From Oscillospiraceae bacterium (GTDB lineage: Bacteria; Bacillota; Clostridia; Oscillospirales; Oscillospiraceae), in contig JAAWSV010000015.1 in the NCBI GenBank assembly GCA_022801715.1, forward strand, positions 1 to 55,895: a stretch of 55,895 nt of DNA. Direction: 5' to 3'. The notes beneath the pieces are model-generated. The model made no database searches, had not been told where the DNA came from, and was given only the letters and a program-made list of their open reading frames with translations. Below, piece by piece: positions 1 to 8,438 of this stretch (positions are counted from its first letter, which is position 1; the number at the start of each line of letters is the position of its first letter). The translations under genes were made by a program, and so were the position numbers.

Positions 1-14
1 AAGGGAAAGGATGT

Positions 15-227
15 GTGAAGGAAAACCGTAGGTTTTACCTTCACGTTCAATCACCCGCCGCAGCGACAGATTTCGGCCGTGGCCGAAATCTGCTGGGTCC
101 GGGGACAAAGTCCCCAGACCCAGTCGCCCCTCGGGGGCGAAACCCCCGTCCCCCAGTCCCGCGCCGACGCGGCGCGATAAAAGGCCATGTACTGCGCCGC
201 AGTACCCCCCGCCGTGGGACGCGGCGG
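15..227. repeat. Array of seven short palindromes
   Basis: Seven stem-loops follow each other almost without spacers: 15-44 (13 bp with one bulge), 67-92 (12 bp, perfect), 93-123 (nested double stem), 124-140 (TCGCCCC/GGGGCGA), 160-176 (CGCGCCG/CGGCGCG), 189-205 (GTACTGC/GCAGTAC) and 209-227 (CCGCCG/CGGCGG). No gene is convincing here. Parts (124-176) recur in order at about 2280-2346, upstream of mfd. The stems are seen directly; any function is unknown. Confidence 0.75.
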
Positions 228-294
228 CGAAAGGTCCCCCACCCCGCGCCCCCCCAAAAAACCACCCTTCGACCAAAAAGAAAGGAGAACCACT

Positions 295-912
295 ATGCCA
301 TCCTGTCAAGACCATCTGAAAACCGAACGCCGCGCCGCAGGCGGGGGGATCGGCCTGCTGATTGCAGGCGTCCTCCTCCTACTCTTGGGCGCCGCAGGCA
401 TCACCTACGCCGCTACCCACTACACCCCCGAGGCCACCGCCGCCGCGATGTGGGGCTTTCCCGGCGTCATTTTAGGCGTCATATTTGTCGTAATCGGCGC
501 CCTGCGCCGCCGCCGGCGGGCCGCCATGGACCGGGATGTGGAGCAGAGTCCGCTGGTGGCCAGCATACGGCGGAGCCTGCCGCCGGAGCAGGCGGGACTG
601 CCGGTGGGGCAGCTCTTTGCGCTGGTGGATCGGGATATCGCCTCGGGAGAGGTCTTTGGCGGCGTCACCGTGGGCCGGGAGTGGGTGATCATGGTCAACT
701 GCGCACTCCGGACGGAGCGCATCCGGGGAGTGGTCCTGAAGAAGAAGCTGAACCGCACCAGCCACGTGCGGATGAACACCTATGTGGTGGCCGTCACCGA
801 CGGCTCCGTGCGGGCGGAAGCGGAGTTTGTCACCAGAGAGCACGCTATGGAGTGCTTGGCCGCGCTGCAAAAAATCTGTCCCGCCGCCCAAACCGCGGCG
901 GAGGATGAGTAG
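295..912 (+). CDS. Two-TM membrane protein of unknown function
   Basis: Protein of 205 residues of no recognised family. The ATG at 295 is chosen because AAAGGAG lies 7 nt upstream; upstream in-frame extension would run into the hairpin array. Two hydrophobic helices (about residues 18-41 and 52-70) are followed by an arginine-rich stretch (about 71-78), so the remaining 125 residues are probably cytoplasmic. The C-terminal half (a strand-rich segment, then an acidic helix) resembles in plan the C-terminal half of the next gene, which starts 12 nt downstream. The two may be diverged relatives in one operon. The function is not inferable from sequence alone. Confidence 0.75.
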   Translation: MPSCQDHLKTERRAAGGGIGLLIAGVLLLLLGAAGITYAATHYTPEATAAAMWGFPGVILGVIFVVIGALRRRRRAAMDRDVEQSPLVASIRRSLPPEQAGLPVGQLFALVDRDIASGEVFGGVTVGREWVIMVNCALRTERIRGVVLKKKLNRTSHVRMNTYVVAVTDGSVRAEAEFVTREHAMECLAALQKICPAAQTAAEDE

Positions 913-924
913 GGAGGAAACGAT

Positions 925-1569
925 ATGTACCCCAATATTCAAAAGGCAATGACACGGAATCTGAAGAAGAGCCAGAAACTGGTCGTGTTTATAGGGCCGG
1001 TGCTGTTTCTCTACCTCTTTTGGTGGATCTGGTACTCCAACGGCAAGGTGATTGACGAGAATAACCGGGGGATGCTGCTGCTGTTTGCCGGCATGGCGGT
1101 GTTCCTGATCCTCTCCATCCCCTTGGGGCAGTGGAGCCAGCGGAAGGTAATGCGGCGGCAGTTTAGCCGGTTTTCCGAGGCGGAGCTGGAGCGGATTGAC
1201 CGCTTCCTCGAGACGGTGGAGCCCATTCGGGGGATCACCGTCACCCCCGACGCCCTGATCGGGGCGGGGGTCATGGTGCCCGTACAGCATTTGGTGTGGA
1301 TCTTCATCCGCTCCCGCACCCAGCAGATGGCGGCCACCATTCAGGAGATGATCGCTGTCACAGACGACAAGGCGGAGCACAGTTTGTACCTCGGGGTCCG
1401 GCCCGGGCCCTTCCGGCAGGCGGATCAGGAGGCCGTGCGGGAGATCACCCGGCAGCTGCTCCAGCACCGGCCGGGGCTGTTTGTGGGCCACAGTGAGGAG
1501 AATCAGCGGCTGTATCGGGAGAATTTTGCCGGGATGGCCGCCGCGGCGGGGAGAAGCGCGGCGCAGTAG
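925..1569 (+). CDS. Two-TM membrane protein of unknown function, possible relative of its upstream neighbour
   Basis: Protein of 214 residues. The start ATG at 925 has AGGGAGG at 911-917, overlapping the end of the preceding gene. Hydrophobic segments at about residues 20-38 and 48-67 are followed by a basic turn (QRKVMRRQF) and a soluble domain of about 140 residues with several hydrophobic strands and a final helical region. The gene is probably co-transcribed with 295-912. No domain is recognised. A role as a paired membrane sensor or transport accessory would be a guess. Confidence 0.72.
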   Translation: MYPNIQKAMTRNLKKSQKLVVFIGPVLFLYLFWWIWYSNGKVIDENNRGMLLLFAGMAVFLILSIPLGQWSQRKVMRRQFSRFSEAELERIDRFLETVEPIRGITVTPDALIGAGVMVPVQHLVWIFIRSRTQQMAATIQEMIAVTDDKAEHSLYLGVRPGPFRQADQEAVREITRQLLQHRPGLFVGHSEENQRLYRENFAGMAAAAGRSAAQ

Positions 1570-1656
1570 GAAGCCGGGGGGCGTCCCGCAGGGCGGACGG
1601 GCTCGGTGCACCCTACGGGGTTGGGGCATCGGGAGTGCGGTGAGCGTCGGAGGGAC

Positions 1657-1936
1657 GGGCCGGTGAGGACACCGGCCCCTACGGGTGGGGTTGATGAACC
1701 AGCCCGGGGTCGGGAGGGCAGGCGCACGGTGTGCGCCCCTACAGGGTGCTGTGTTTTACAGGAAGATGTCGGTTGGCGGAGGACGGCGCGCCGGGTCGTA
1801 GCGCCCTGCAGGGCTGGGGCATCGAACATGGTTCGTGAAAACGGGTGTAGGAGCGCACCCCTTGCGGGTAGCGTGCGCCCGTCCTTCCCCGGTGCGGTGG
1901 GCGTCGATAGAGCGGGCGCACAATGTGCGCCCTTAC
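1657..1936. repeat. Cluster of four REP-like hairpins with GTAG/CTAC ends
   Basis: Four stem-loops: 1657-1682 (GGGCCGGTG/CACCGGCCC, then CTAC), 1721-1742 (GGCGCAC/GTGCGCC, then CTAC), 1847-1880 (GTAG then GCGCAC/GTGCGC) and 1914-1936 (GGGCGCACA/TGTGCGCCC, then TTAC). The last two form an inverted pair. A GTAG tetranucleotide next to a palindrome is the hallmark of REP sequences moved by RAYT transposases (established knowledge); the assignment here is by pattern only. Confidence 0.65.
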
Positions 1937-2330
1937 AACCGCTACCGGCAAACACGGCGGCCTTTACCGCGCAACGAACAGCGAAACGACTAACAGGTTT
2001 CGGGGGCAAGTCGGGCGAGGGGGGCAGAGCGGCAGCGGCGGTTTATAACAGGGCTATAGACGGGGGGATACTTTCAAAATACCATCATCTATGCGAGAGT
2101 AACCGCCGCCGCGGTGGGAGGGTAAGGCTGGATGCGCGTTGGGGTAACGAGGGGGGCGCGCGGCTTGGGGTTCTTAGGGGGAGCGAATGAGGGCTGTGAC
2201 CCCGTAAGGGGGCTAAAGCCCGCCTGAGCGGACACCTAAGCGCGCTTTTGCCTGCTTTTCTCGCGCGAGAAAAGCAGGTCGCCCCGGGGGGCGACCCCCC
2301 CGTCCCCCCCACCCGGGGGACCGGGCTCCC
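1787..2330 (+). repeat. Composite intergenic element, copy 1
   Basis: This stretch of about 540 bp is homologous to 40143-40602 (about 460 bp), and its left part to 6995-7180. Shared landmarks, in order, are the phrase CATGGTTCG.GAAAAC before a GTAG hairpin, a GGGCGCACA hairpin, AACGAACAGC, AAGTCGGGCGA, GGCAGAGCGGCAGCG, a CTTAGG...CCTAAG nested structure (2173-2240), a hairpin CTGCTTTTCTCGC/GCGAGAAAAGCAG and GTCGCCCC/GGGGCGAC. No credible gene is seen in 1570-2553; the element fills most of that gap and ends before the mfd promoter. Confidence 0.7.
2173..2240 (+). other. 68-nt nested stem element, copy 1 (possible structured RNA)
   Basis: The outer stem is CTTAGG/CCTAAG, the middle stem GGGCT/AGCCC and the apical stem CCCC/GGGG with loop GTAA. 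The same three nested stems with the same total length recur at 40473-40540, where the apical hairpin is GCCCCC-TGC-GGGGGC. Stems conserved while the loop and apical sequence vary suggest a selected fold. The direction and any transcript are unknown. Confidence 0.45.
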
Positions 2331-2416
2331 CGCGCCGACGCGGCGCGAAAAAAGGCACTGTGCCCTGCCGGGCACCTTCCACACTGTTCCAGCGGCGGAA
2401 TCTCCCCTTCTTCCCC

Positions 2417-2445
2417 TTGACAAATCGGAAAAAAACCGATACCAT
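2417..2445 (+). promoter_or_regulatory. Sigma-A type promoter of mfd
   Basis: TTGACA at 2417-2422, a 17-nt spacer and TACCAT at 2440-2445. It lies about 110 nt upstream of the mfd start, just after the repeat-filled gap. Confidence 0.7.
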
Positions 2446-2553
2446 GTTTCCCGGAATAGAGAGAACAGGCACACTCCCCCGTGAGGCGGAGTGCGCCTAT
2501 TACCCTTTGGGGCCGGCGGTCCCGCTTGGTGACAGAGAAAGAGGAGGTGCGTG

Positions 2554-5500
2554 ATGCGGGAGTTTCTCAGACGAATCGCGGCGCTGCCCGAGGCGGCGGA
2601 GACCATTGAGGCCATCGGAGGGGGACGCTCCCCGGTGGCCCTCACCGGGCTGGCCCCGGTGCACAGGGCCACGCTGGCCGCCGCCCTGCGTCAGGCGCTG
2701 GGACGGCCCCTGACGGTGATCTGCAGCGACGAGAGCGAGGCGGAGCGGATGGCCGCGGACCTCGCCGTCCTCACCGGGGAGACGCCGCTGAAGCTCTGCA
2801 GCCGGGAGCTCTATGTCCCCCAGGGGGCGGTGACATCCCGGGAGTGGGAGTACCGGCGGATCGAGGCCCTCTACCGGCTGGACCGGGGGGAGGGATCGGT
2901 GCTGGTGGCCACGGCGGAGGGGCTCCTCCAGCGCACCGGGGAGGCCTCGGCCCTGCGGGAGAGCGCCATCCCCCTCTCCATCGGGGCGCAGGTGGACCTG
3001 ACCGCCCTGCCGGAGCGGCTGGTGGCCGCCGGGTACACCCGGACGGAGCAGGTGGAGGGCGTGGGGCAGTTCGCCCTGCGGGGGGGCATCCTCGACGTGT
3101 TCTCCCCCCGGATGGAGCAGGCGGTGCGCTGTGACTTCTTTGACGACGAGATCGACGCCATGGGGGAGTTCGATCTGACCACCCAGCGGCGTATCCGCAA
3201 CATCGACGCCGCCCTGCTCCTGCCGGCCCGGGAGCTGATCGGGGCGCGGACCGCCTGCGCCTTCGATTTTCTGCCAAAGGACACCCTGCTGGTCCTCTGT
3301 GAGAGCGGGCGGGTGGCCGAGCGGGTGAAGGGGGCGCTCTTCCAGACCAAGGAGGACACGGAGGCCCTGCTGGAGCGGGGGGAGAGCGTGGATCTCACCG
3401 CCCTGCTCCTGAGCCAGCGGGAGTGGGAGGCGGCGCTGTCGGACTTCCCGCTGTGCGTGATGGAGTCTTTGCCCACCTCCCGGTATATCCTGCCGCCCAA
3501 GGTGCTGCTGTCGGTGAGCGCTAAGCAGCTGAGCAGCTACGGCGGGAGCTTGGACACCGCGGCGGGGGACATGGAGCACTATCTCACCACCGGCAGCGGC
3601 GTGCTCCTCCTCTGCGGCAACGAGACCCGGGCCAAGAATCTGCAGCGGATTCTCCAGGAGCGGGAGATCCCCGCGGCGCTGGACTTCCAGGGGACGGCCA
3701 TGCCCGCGCCGGGGGAGGTCCGGATCACCCTGGGCAGTCTCTCCGCCGGGGCGGAGTGGCCCCAGCTGAAGCTGGCGGTCCTCACCGAGGGACAGCTCAC
3801 CGCCCCGGTCAGCGGGAAGAAGGGGCGGGCTAAGGCGCCCAAGGGCGACAGTAACCGGAAGAAGATCCAGTCCTACACCGATCTGACCCCCGGTGATCTG
3901 GTGGTCCACACCCACCACGGCATCGGCCGGTTTGTGGGGATGCAGCGGATGCCGGTGGACGGGGTGGAGAAGGACTATATCAAGATCGCCTACGCCGGCA
4001 GCGACTGCCTCTATGTACCCGCCACCCAGTTGGATTTAGTGTCCAAGTACATCGGCGGCGGCGCAGATGAGGAGGGACGCCGGACCAAGCTCAGTAAGCT
4101 GGGGGGCACCGACTGGGCCAAGCAGAAGAGCCGGGCCAAGGCCGCCGCCAAGGACCTGGCCCAGGGCCTTATCGCCCTCTACGCCCAGCGCCAGCGCCAG
4201 CCGGGGTTCGCCTTCTCCCCGGACAGCCCCTGGCAGCAGGAGTTTGAGGCGGCCTTCGACTATGAGGAGACCGAGGATCAGCTCCGGTGTATCGCGGACA
4301 TCAAGGGGGATATGGAGCGAAAGACGCCCATGGACCGGCTCCTCTGCGGCGATGTGGGCTACGGCAAGACCGAGGTGGCCCTCCGGGCGGTGATGAAGTG
4401 CATCTTGGACGGGAAGCAGGCGGCAATCCTGGTGCCCACCACCGTTTTGGCCCAGCAGCACTACACCACCGCGGTGAGCCGCTTTCGCAGCTTCCCGGTG
4501 ACGGTGCGTGTACTGAGCCGGTTCCAGACGCCGGGGCAGAGCCGGCAGATCCTGCGGGAGCTGAGCGCGGGGAAGATTGACCTGCTCATCGGTACCCACC
4601 GGCTGCTCCAGAAGGACATCCGCTTTAAGGACCTGGGACTCCTTATTATTGACGAGGAGCAGCGCTTCGGCGTCAGCCACAAGGAGAAGCTGAAGGAGCT
4701 CAGCCGGCAGGTGGACGTGCTGACCCTCACCGCCACGCCCATCCCCCGGACGCTGAATATGGCGCTGTCGGGAATCCGGGACATGAGCACCATCGAGGAG
4801 CCGCCCCACAACCGCCAGCCGGTGCAGACCTATGTCCTGGAACACGACTGGGGCATCTTGGCCGACGCCATCCGCCGGGAGATCCAGCGGGGGGGACAGG
4901 TTTACTATCTGCACAACCGGGTGGAGACCATCGACCTCACCGCCTCCCGCCTCCAGAAGCTCCTGGGGCCGGAGGTGCGGATCGTCATCGGCCACGGGAA
5001 GATGAACGAGCAGCAGATCAGCTCCACCATGCAGCACATGGTGGACGGGGAGGCGGAGGTGCTGGTGTGCACCACCATCATTGAGACCGGCATTGACATC
5101 CCCAATGTGAATACACTGATTATTGAGGACGCGGACCAGATGGGACTCAGCCAGCTCCACCAGATCCGGGGGCGCATCGGGCGCAGCGCCCGGCGGGCCT
5201 ACGCCTACATGACCTTCCGGCGGGGGAAGGTCCTCTCGGAGATCGCCACCAAGCGCCTCACCGCCATCAAGGAGTACGTGGAGTTCGGGTCCGGCTTCAA
5301 AATCGCCATGCGGGACCTGGAGATCCGGGGGGCGGGGAACCTCTTGGGGCCGGAGCAGAGCGGGTATATGATGAGCGTGGGCTACGACATGTACCTCCAG
5401 CTTCTGGAGGAGGCGGTCCTGGAGGAGCAGGGGCAGCCGCCCAAGGCGGCGGCGGAGTGCGCCGCGGATCTGACCCTCTCCGCCCACATCCCCGAGGGCT

Positions 5501-5919
5501 ATGTGCCCGCCCCGGAGCAGCGGATGGATCTGTACCGCCGAATCGCCGCCATCCGGAGTACCGAGGACGCGGCGGACCTCACCGATGAGCTGCTGGACCG
5601 GTATGGCGATCTCCCCAGGAGCGTAACGGCCCTGCTGGATGTGGCCCTGCTCCGGGCCGCCGCCGGGGCGGTGGGGATCACGGACATCGCCCAGCGGGGG
5701 GACACCCTGCGCTTCGCCTTCCAGGTGATGGAGGCGGAGAGCGTGGTGAAGGTGTGCACCCTCTCCAAGTACCGCCAGCGGCTGCGCCTTGCCGCCGGGG
5801 AGACCCCCAGCCTGACGCTGACGCTGCGGAAGGGGGAGGACGTGCTGAAGGCGGCGCTGGAAATCGTAGAGGACATGAAGCTCTCCAAGGAGGAGCGGCG
5901 TGGCAAGGAGGAACCATGA
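2554..5919 (+). CDS. mfd: Transcription-repair coupling factor Mfd
   Basis: Large SF2 DNA translocase that dislodges stalled RNA polymerase and recruits the Uvr excision machinery. The 1121 residues match the family length (about 1150). An N-terminal UvrB-like region is followed by the polymerase-interacting Tudor/CarD-like module at about residues 440-500 (LTPGDLVVHTHHGIGRFVG). Helicase motifs follow: Walker A GDVGYGKTE (about 599-607), DEEQ (about 700), TATPIPRTL, and motif VI QIRGRIGRS, then the TRG/C-terminal D7 region. The ATG at 2554 has GAGGAGG 6 nt upstream; a GTG three bases earlier is possible but too close to it. The stop overlaps the next gene (ATGA). Confidence 0.98.
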   Translation: MREFLRRIAALPEAAETIEAIGGGRSPVALTGLAPVHRATLAAALRQALGRPLTVICSDESEAERMAADLAVLTGETPLKLCSRELYVPQGAVTSREWEYRRIEALYRLDRGEGSVLVATAEGLLQRTGEASALRESAIPLSIGAQVDLTALPERLVAAGYTRTEQVEGVGQFALRGGILDVFSPRMEQAVRCDFFDDEIDAMGEFDLTTQRRIRNIDAALLLPARELIGARTACAFDFLPKDTLLVLCESGRVAERVKGALFQTKEDTEALLERGESVDLTALLLSQREWEAALSDFPLCVMESLPTSRYILPPKVLLSVSAKQLSSYGGSLDTAAGDMEHYLTTGSGVLLLCGNETRAKNLQRILQEREIPAALDFQGTAMPAPGEVRITLGSLSAGAEWPQLKLAVLTEGQLTAPVSGKKGRAKAPKGDSNRKKIQSYTDLTPGDLVVHTHHGIGRFVGMQRMPVDGVEKDYIKIAYAGSDCLYVPATQLDLVSKYIGGGADEEGRRTKLSKLGGTDWAKQKSRAKAAAKDLAQGLIALYAQRQRQPGFAFSPDSPWQQEFEAAFDYEETEDQLRCIADIKGDMERKTPMDRLLCGDVGYGKTEVALRAVMKCILDGKQAAILVPTTVLAQQHYTTAVSRFRSFPVTVRVLSRFQTPGQSRQILRELSAGKIDLLIGTHRLLQKDIRFKDLGLLIIDEEQRFGVSHKEKLKELSRQVDVLTLTATPIPRTLNMALSGIRDMSTIEEPPHNRQPVQTYVLEHDWGILADAIRREIQRGGQVYYLHNRVETIDLTASRLQKLLGPEVRIVIGHGKMNEQQISSTMQHMVDGEAEVLVCTTIIETGIDIPNVNTLIIEDADQMGLSQLHQIRGRIGRSARRAYAYMTFRRGKVLSEIATKRLTAIKEYVEFGSGFKIAMRDLEIRGAGNLLGPEQSGYMMSVGYDMYLQLLEEAVLEEQGQPPKAAAECAADLTLSAHIPEGYVPAPEQRMDLYRRIAAIRSTEDAADLTDELLDRYGDLPRSVTALLDVALLRAAAGAVGITDIAQRGDTLRFAFQVMEAESVVKVCTLSKYRQRLRLAAGETPSLTLTLRKGEDVLKAALEIVEDMKLSKEERRGKEEP

Positions 5920-6965
5920 GGAGATATACCGCACTGTTTATAGGCCTGATTTTAACGCTGACAGCCCTCGCCGGCTGCGAGAAGAAGCCCGAGGGGGTGT
6001 TCTATGAGCTGACGGGAATCGACCCCGCCGCCGCCATGCTGATGGTGGAGGGACGGGAGGTGTCAGCGGAGCGGTACCTCTACTGGGTGCTGGACGCCGC
6101 GGACTACATCGCCGGGTCCTTCCCGGAGCTGTGTGAGGCCGACGGCACGCCCAAGTGGGAGGCCGAGGCGGAGCCGGGGGTTACGGTGGAGGACTTCATC
6201 CTCCGGGACGCCCTGGACACGGCGAAGATGTACGTCATCGTGGAGAAGTGGGCGGAGGAGTACGGCGTCACGCTGAGTGAGGCCTCGGAGGAGGCCCTAA
6301 AGCAGGAGCTGGCCGCCGCCGCGGAGCAGATGGGCGGTCAGGAGGCCATGGGGCGCTATCTGGCCTCCCGGGGCATCACGGAGGAGAGCTACCGGTGGAT
6401 GGCGCGGCTGTTCTACCTCTACGCCAACATGCTCTCGCTGACCAAGGAGGAGGGGAGCCCCCTCTACATCAGCGACGAGACACTCTACCAGTACGAGGAC
6501 ATCACGCCGGAGACCGTGCTGGCCGACCACATCCTGCTGCTGTTCCCGGAGGATGAGAGCCAGCGGGAGGCGGCCAGGGAGAGCATGGAGCAGGTCCTGT
6601 CCACCATCCGCTCTGACGAGGACCCGGCGGCGGCCTTTCAGTACGTGGCGGACAACTACAGCGAGGACGAGGGCCGGGCCTACTACCCCAACGGCTATTT
6701 AGTCACCGCCGACGCGCCCTACGTGCAGACCTTCAAGGACACGGCTCTGGCGCTGGAGGAGTATGAGATCAGCGACGTGGTGGAGAGCGAGTTCGGCTGG
6801 CACATCATCATGCGCAAGCCCCTCAGGGACTACGTGGCGGACATCTATCTGGCGGAGCAGATCACCAAGGCCATGGAGCAGGCGGAGGTGGAGTGGGGGG
6901 ACTGCGCTGCGGAGTTCTCCGTGGAGGCGTTTTATGAGGGCTATTTGACGAGGGAGGAGGAGTGA
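5916..6965 (+). CDS. PrsA-like parvulin peptidyl-prolyl isomerase lipoprotein
   Basis: Probable extracytoplasmic foldase of 349 residues that would help exported proteins fold. The N-terminal signal ends in a lipobox, LAGC, with the lipidated cysteine at about residue 21. A SurA/PrsA-type helical region comes first, then a parvulin domain (about 205-310) with the typical ADHILLLFP strand and the closing SEFGWHIIM. The start ATG overlaps the mfd stop as ATGA and is preceded by AAGGAGG, so translation is coupled to mfd. Pairing mfd with this foldase is common in Clostridia (family knowledge). The sequence does not show which exported clients it serves. Confidence 0.9.
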   Translation: MRRYTALFIGLILTLTALAGCEKKPEGVFYELTGIDPAAAMLMVEGREVSAERYLYWVLDAADYIAGSFPELCEADGTPKWEAEAEPGVTVEDFILRDALDTAKMYVIVEKWAEEYGVTLSEASEEALKQELAAAAEQMGGQEAMGRYLASRGITEESYRWMARLFYLYANMLSLTKEEGSPLYISDETLYQYEDITPETVLADHILLLFPEDESQREAARESMEQVLSTIRSDEDPAAAFQYVADNYSEDEGRAYYPNGYLVTADAPYVQTFKDTALALEEYEISDVVESEFGWHIIMRKPLRDYVADIYLAEQITKAMEQAEVEWGDCAAEFSVEAFYEGYLTREEE

Positions 6966-6994
6966 TCCGGCAATTTGGGGTGATGGGGGGAGCG

Positions 6995-7180
6995 GCGCGC
7001 CGGGGTCGTCGCGCCCTACGGGGGTGAGGCACCGGACATGGTTCGAGAAAACAGGTGTAGGGGCGCACAATGTGCGCCCCTACGGACGGTATACCGACAT
7101 TACCGGAAAGCACAGCGGCCTTTACCGCACTACGAACAGCGAAACAACCAACAAGTTTCGGGGGCGAGACCCCTGTCCTC
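6995..7180 (+). repeat. Composite intergenic element, partial copy 2
   Basis: The left part of the element also seen at 1787-2330 and 40143-40602. It includes GTCG.CGCGCCCT, CATGGTTCGAGAAAAC, a hairpin bounded by both GTAG (7057) and CTAC (7083) with stem GGGCGCACA/TGTGCGCCC, AACGAACAGCGAAAC and AAGTTTCGGGGGC. The copy stops before the nested stem element. It fills most of the 325-nt gap 6966-7290; the rest is the promoter of the next gene. Confidence 0.65.
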
Positions 7181-7199
7181 TAAAGGCAAAAACTCCAAA

Positions 7200-7228
7200 T
7201 TGACTATTTCCCTATTCTTTGCTACAAT
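7200..7228 (+). promoter_or_regulatory. Sigma-A type promoter of the SLH gene
   Basis: TTGACT at 7200-7205, a 17-nt spacer and TACAAT at 7223-7228, about 60 nt upstream of the ATG at 7291. It lies just outside the repeat. Confidence 0.8.
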
Positions 7229-7290
7229 AAAAAGAATAACCGGCATACGAGGACAATCCGCCACTCTGAGAAAGAAAGGATCTATCTTCT

Positions 7291-8334
7291 ATGAAAAAGC
7301 GCCTGCTCAGCACCCTGCTGGCTCTGCTGCTCCTCTGTTTCATGGCCCCGGCGGCCTCCGCCGCCTTTGTGGACGTGCCCGAGAACCACTGGGCCTATGG
7401 CGACATCGCCGCCGCCTCTAAGGCCGGCCTCTTCCAGGGGGTCACCGCTACCCACTTCGGGATCGGCTCCACCATCACCAGAGCGCAGTTTGTCACCGTA
7501 CTGGTGCGCCTGTTCGGCTGGCCCACCGTCCGGCCTGACACCCCCTCCTACTCCGACTGCGACTCCACCCGCTGGTACTACGCCGCGGTGGAGACCGCCC
7601 ACTCAAACGGGGCCCTCCCCGCCTACTCCACCACCTTCCGGCCCAACGATCCCATCACGCGGGAGGAGATGGCCTCCATGCTGGTTCGGGGGCTGGGCTA
7701 CAGCACCCTGGCCGGGCAGATGACCAACGCCGTCCTGCCCTTTACCGACGTGACCTCCAACCGGGGGTACATCGCCATGGCCTACGACTTCGGCATCGTG
7801 GACGGCTATGACGACAGCACCTTCCGGCCCCGGGCCGTGGCCACACGGGAGGAGGCGGCGGTGATGCTGATGCGGGTCTACCGCAAGCTCCATGCCGCCA
7901 GCACCGCCGTCACCGCGGACAGCGGCTTCATCCCCATCTCCATCTCTACCCCCCGGGCCACGGTGACCACCTCCATTCCCACCACGCCTCTGGAGTCCGT
8001 GGAGAGCCTGTACAACATCCTCCGCCGCTATCACGAGGCGGGCACGGATATGAGCAAGGTGGCCGTAATCCTCACCGCCGGCGGCGTGGCCACCACCACC
8101 GAGGGCAGCAAGATCGTCTCCAGTGAGACCATCTCCGCCTCGGCGGTGAGCACCTATCTGGCCTCCTCCGGTGTGCGGACCTACTACTCCGATCAGCACC
8201 AGTGCGCCTACCTGATCCTCTCCGACAAGGATACCACCCTGACGATCTGGTATCAGACTCCGGAGAGCCAGGCCGCCAAGCTCCAGCTCTGCCGGCTCTT
8301 CGGCGTGGAGCACTACATTTTGCAGGATGTGTGA
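7291..8334 (+). CDS. Secreted protein with three N-terminal SLH domains
   Basis: Cell-surface protein of 347 residues. A signal peptide (residues 1 to about 24, ending AASA) is followed by three S-layer homology domains between about 25 and 195 (first FVDVPENHWAYGDI, later TITRAQFVTVLVRLFG and PITREEMASMLVRGLGY), which bind pyruvylated wall polymer. After a Ser/Thr-rich linker comes a C-terminal domain of about 115 residues (LESVESLYNILRRYHE onward) that I do not recognise. The gene stands alone between its own promoter and a strong terminator. The cargo domain's function is unknown. Confidence 0.88.
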   Translation: MKKRLLSTLLALLLLCFMAPAASAAFVDVPENHWAYGDIAAASKAGLFQGVTATHFGIGSTITRAQFVTVLVRLFGWPTVRPDTPSYSDCDSTRWYYAAVETAHSNGALPAYSTTFRPNDPITREEMASMLVRGLGYSTLAGQMTNAVLPFTDVTSNRGYIAMAYDFGIVDGYDDSTFRPRAVATREEAAVMLMRVYRKLHAASTAVTADSGFIPISISTPRATVTTSIPTTPLESVESLYNILRRYHEAGTDMSKVAVILTAGGVATTTEGSKIVSSETISASAVSTYLASSGVRTYYSDQHQCAYLILSDKDTTLTIWYQTPESQAAKLQLCRLFGVEHYILQDV

Positions 8335-8347
8335 GTGACAGCACAAA

Positions 8348-8386
8348 GGGTCCGGCCGCGTGCAGCGGCCGGACCCTTCTTTGTTT
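8348..8386 (+). terminator. Rho-independent terminator after the SLH gene
   Basis: A perfect 12-bp stem GGGTCCGGCCGC/GCGGCCGGACCC with a 5-nt loop, followed by TTCTTTGTTT, starts 13 nt after the stop. Confidence 0.88.
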
Positions 8387-8438
8387 CTATTGACAGCGCC
8401 GCAGACCGGTGCCGCGGCGGGCGCGGGGCGCCTATGCA

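Noticed and set aside
15..908. Long Arg/Pro-rich open frame at the left edge
   Set aside because: It runs through the palindrome array and in another frame across the membrane-protein gene at 295-912, which has a ribosome site and normal composition; the long frame is a high-GC artefact.
1503..2190. Open frames on both strands over the repeat-rich gap
   Set aside because: They overlap REP-like hairpins and the composite element, encode Arg/Gly-rich peptides, have no ribosome sites and are not conserved between the element's copies.
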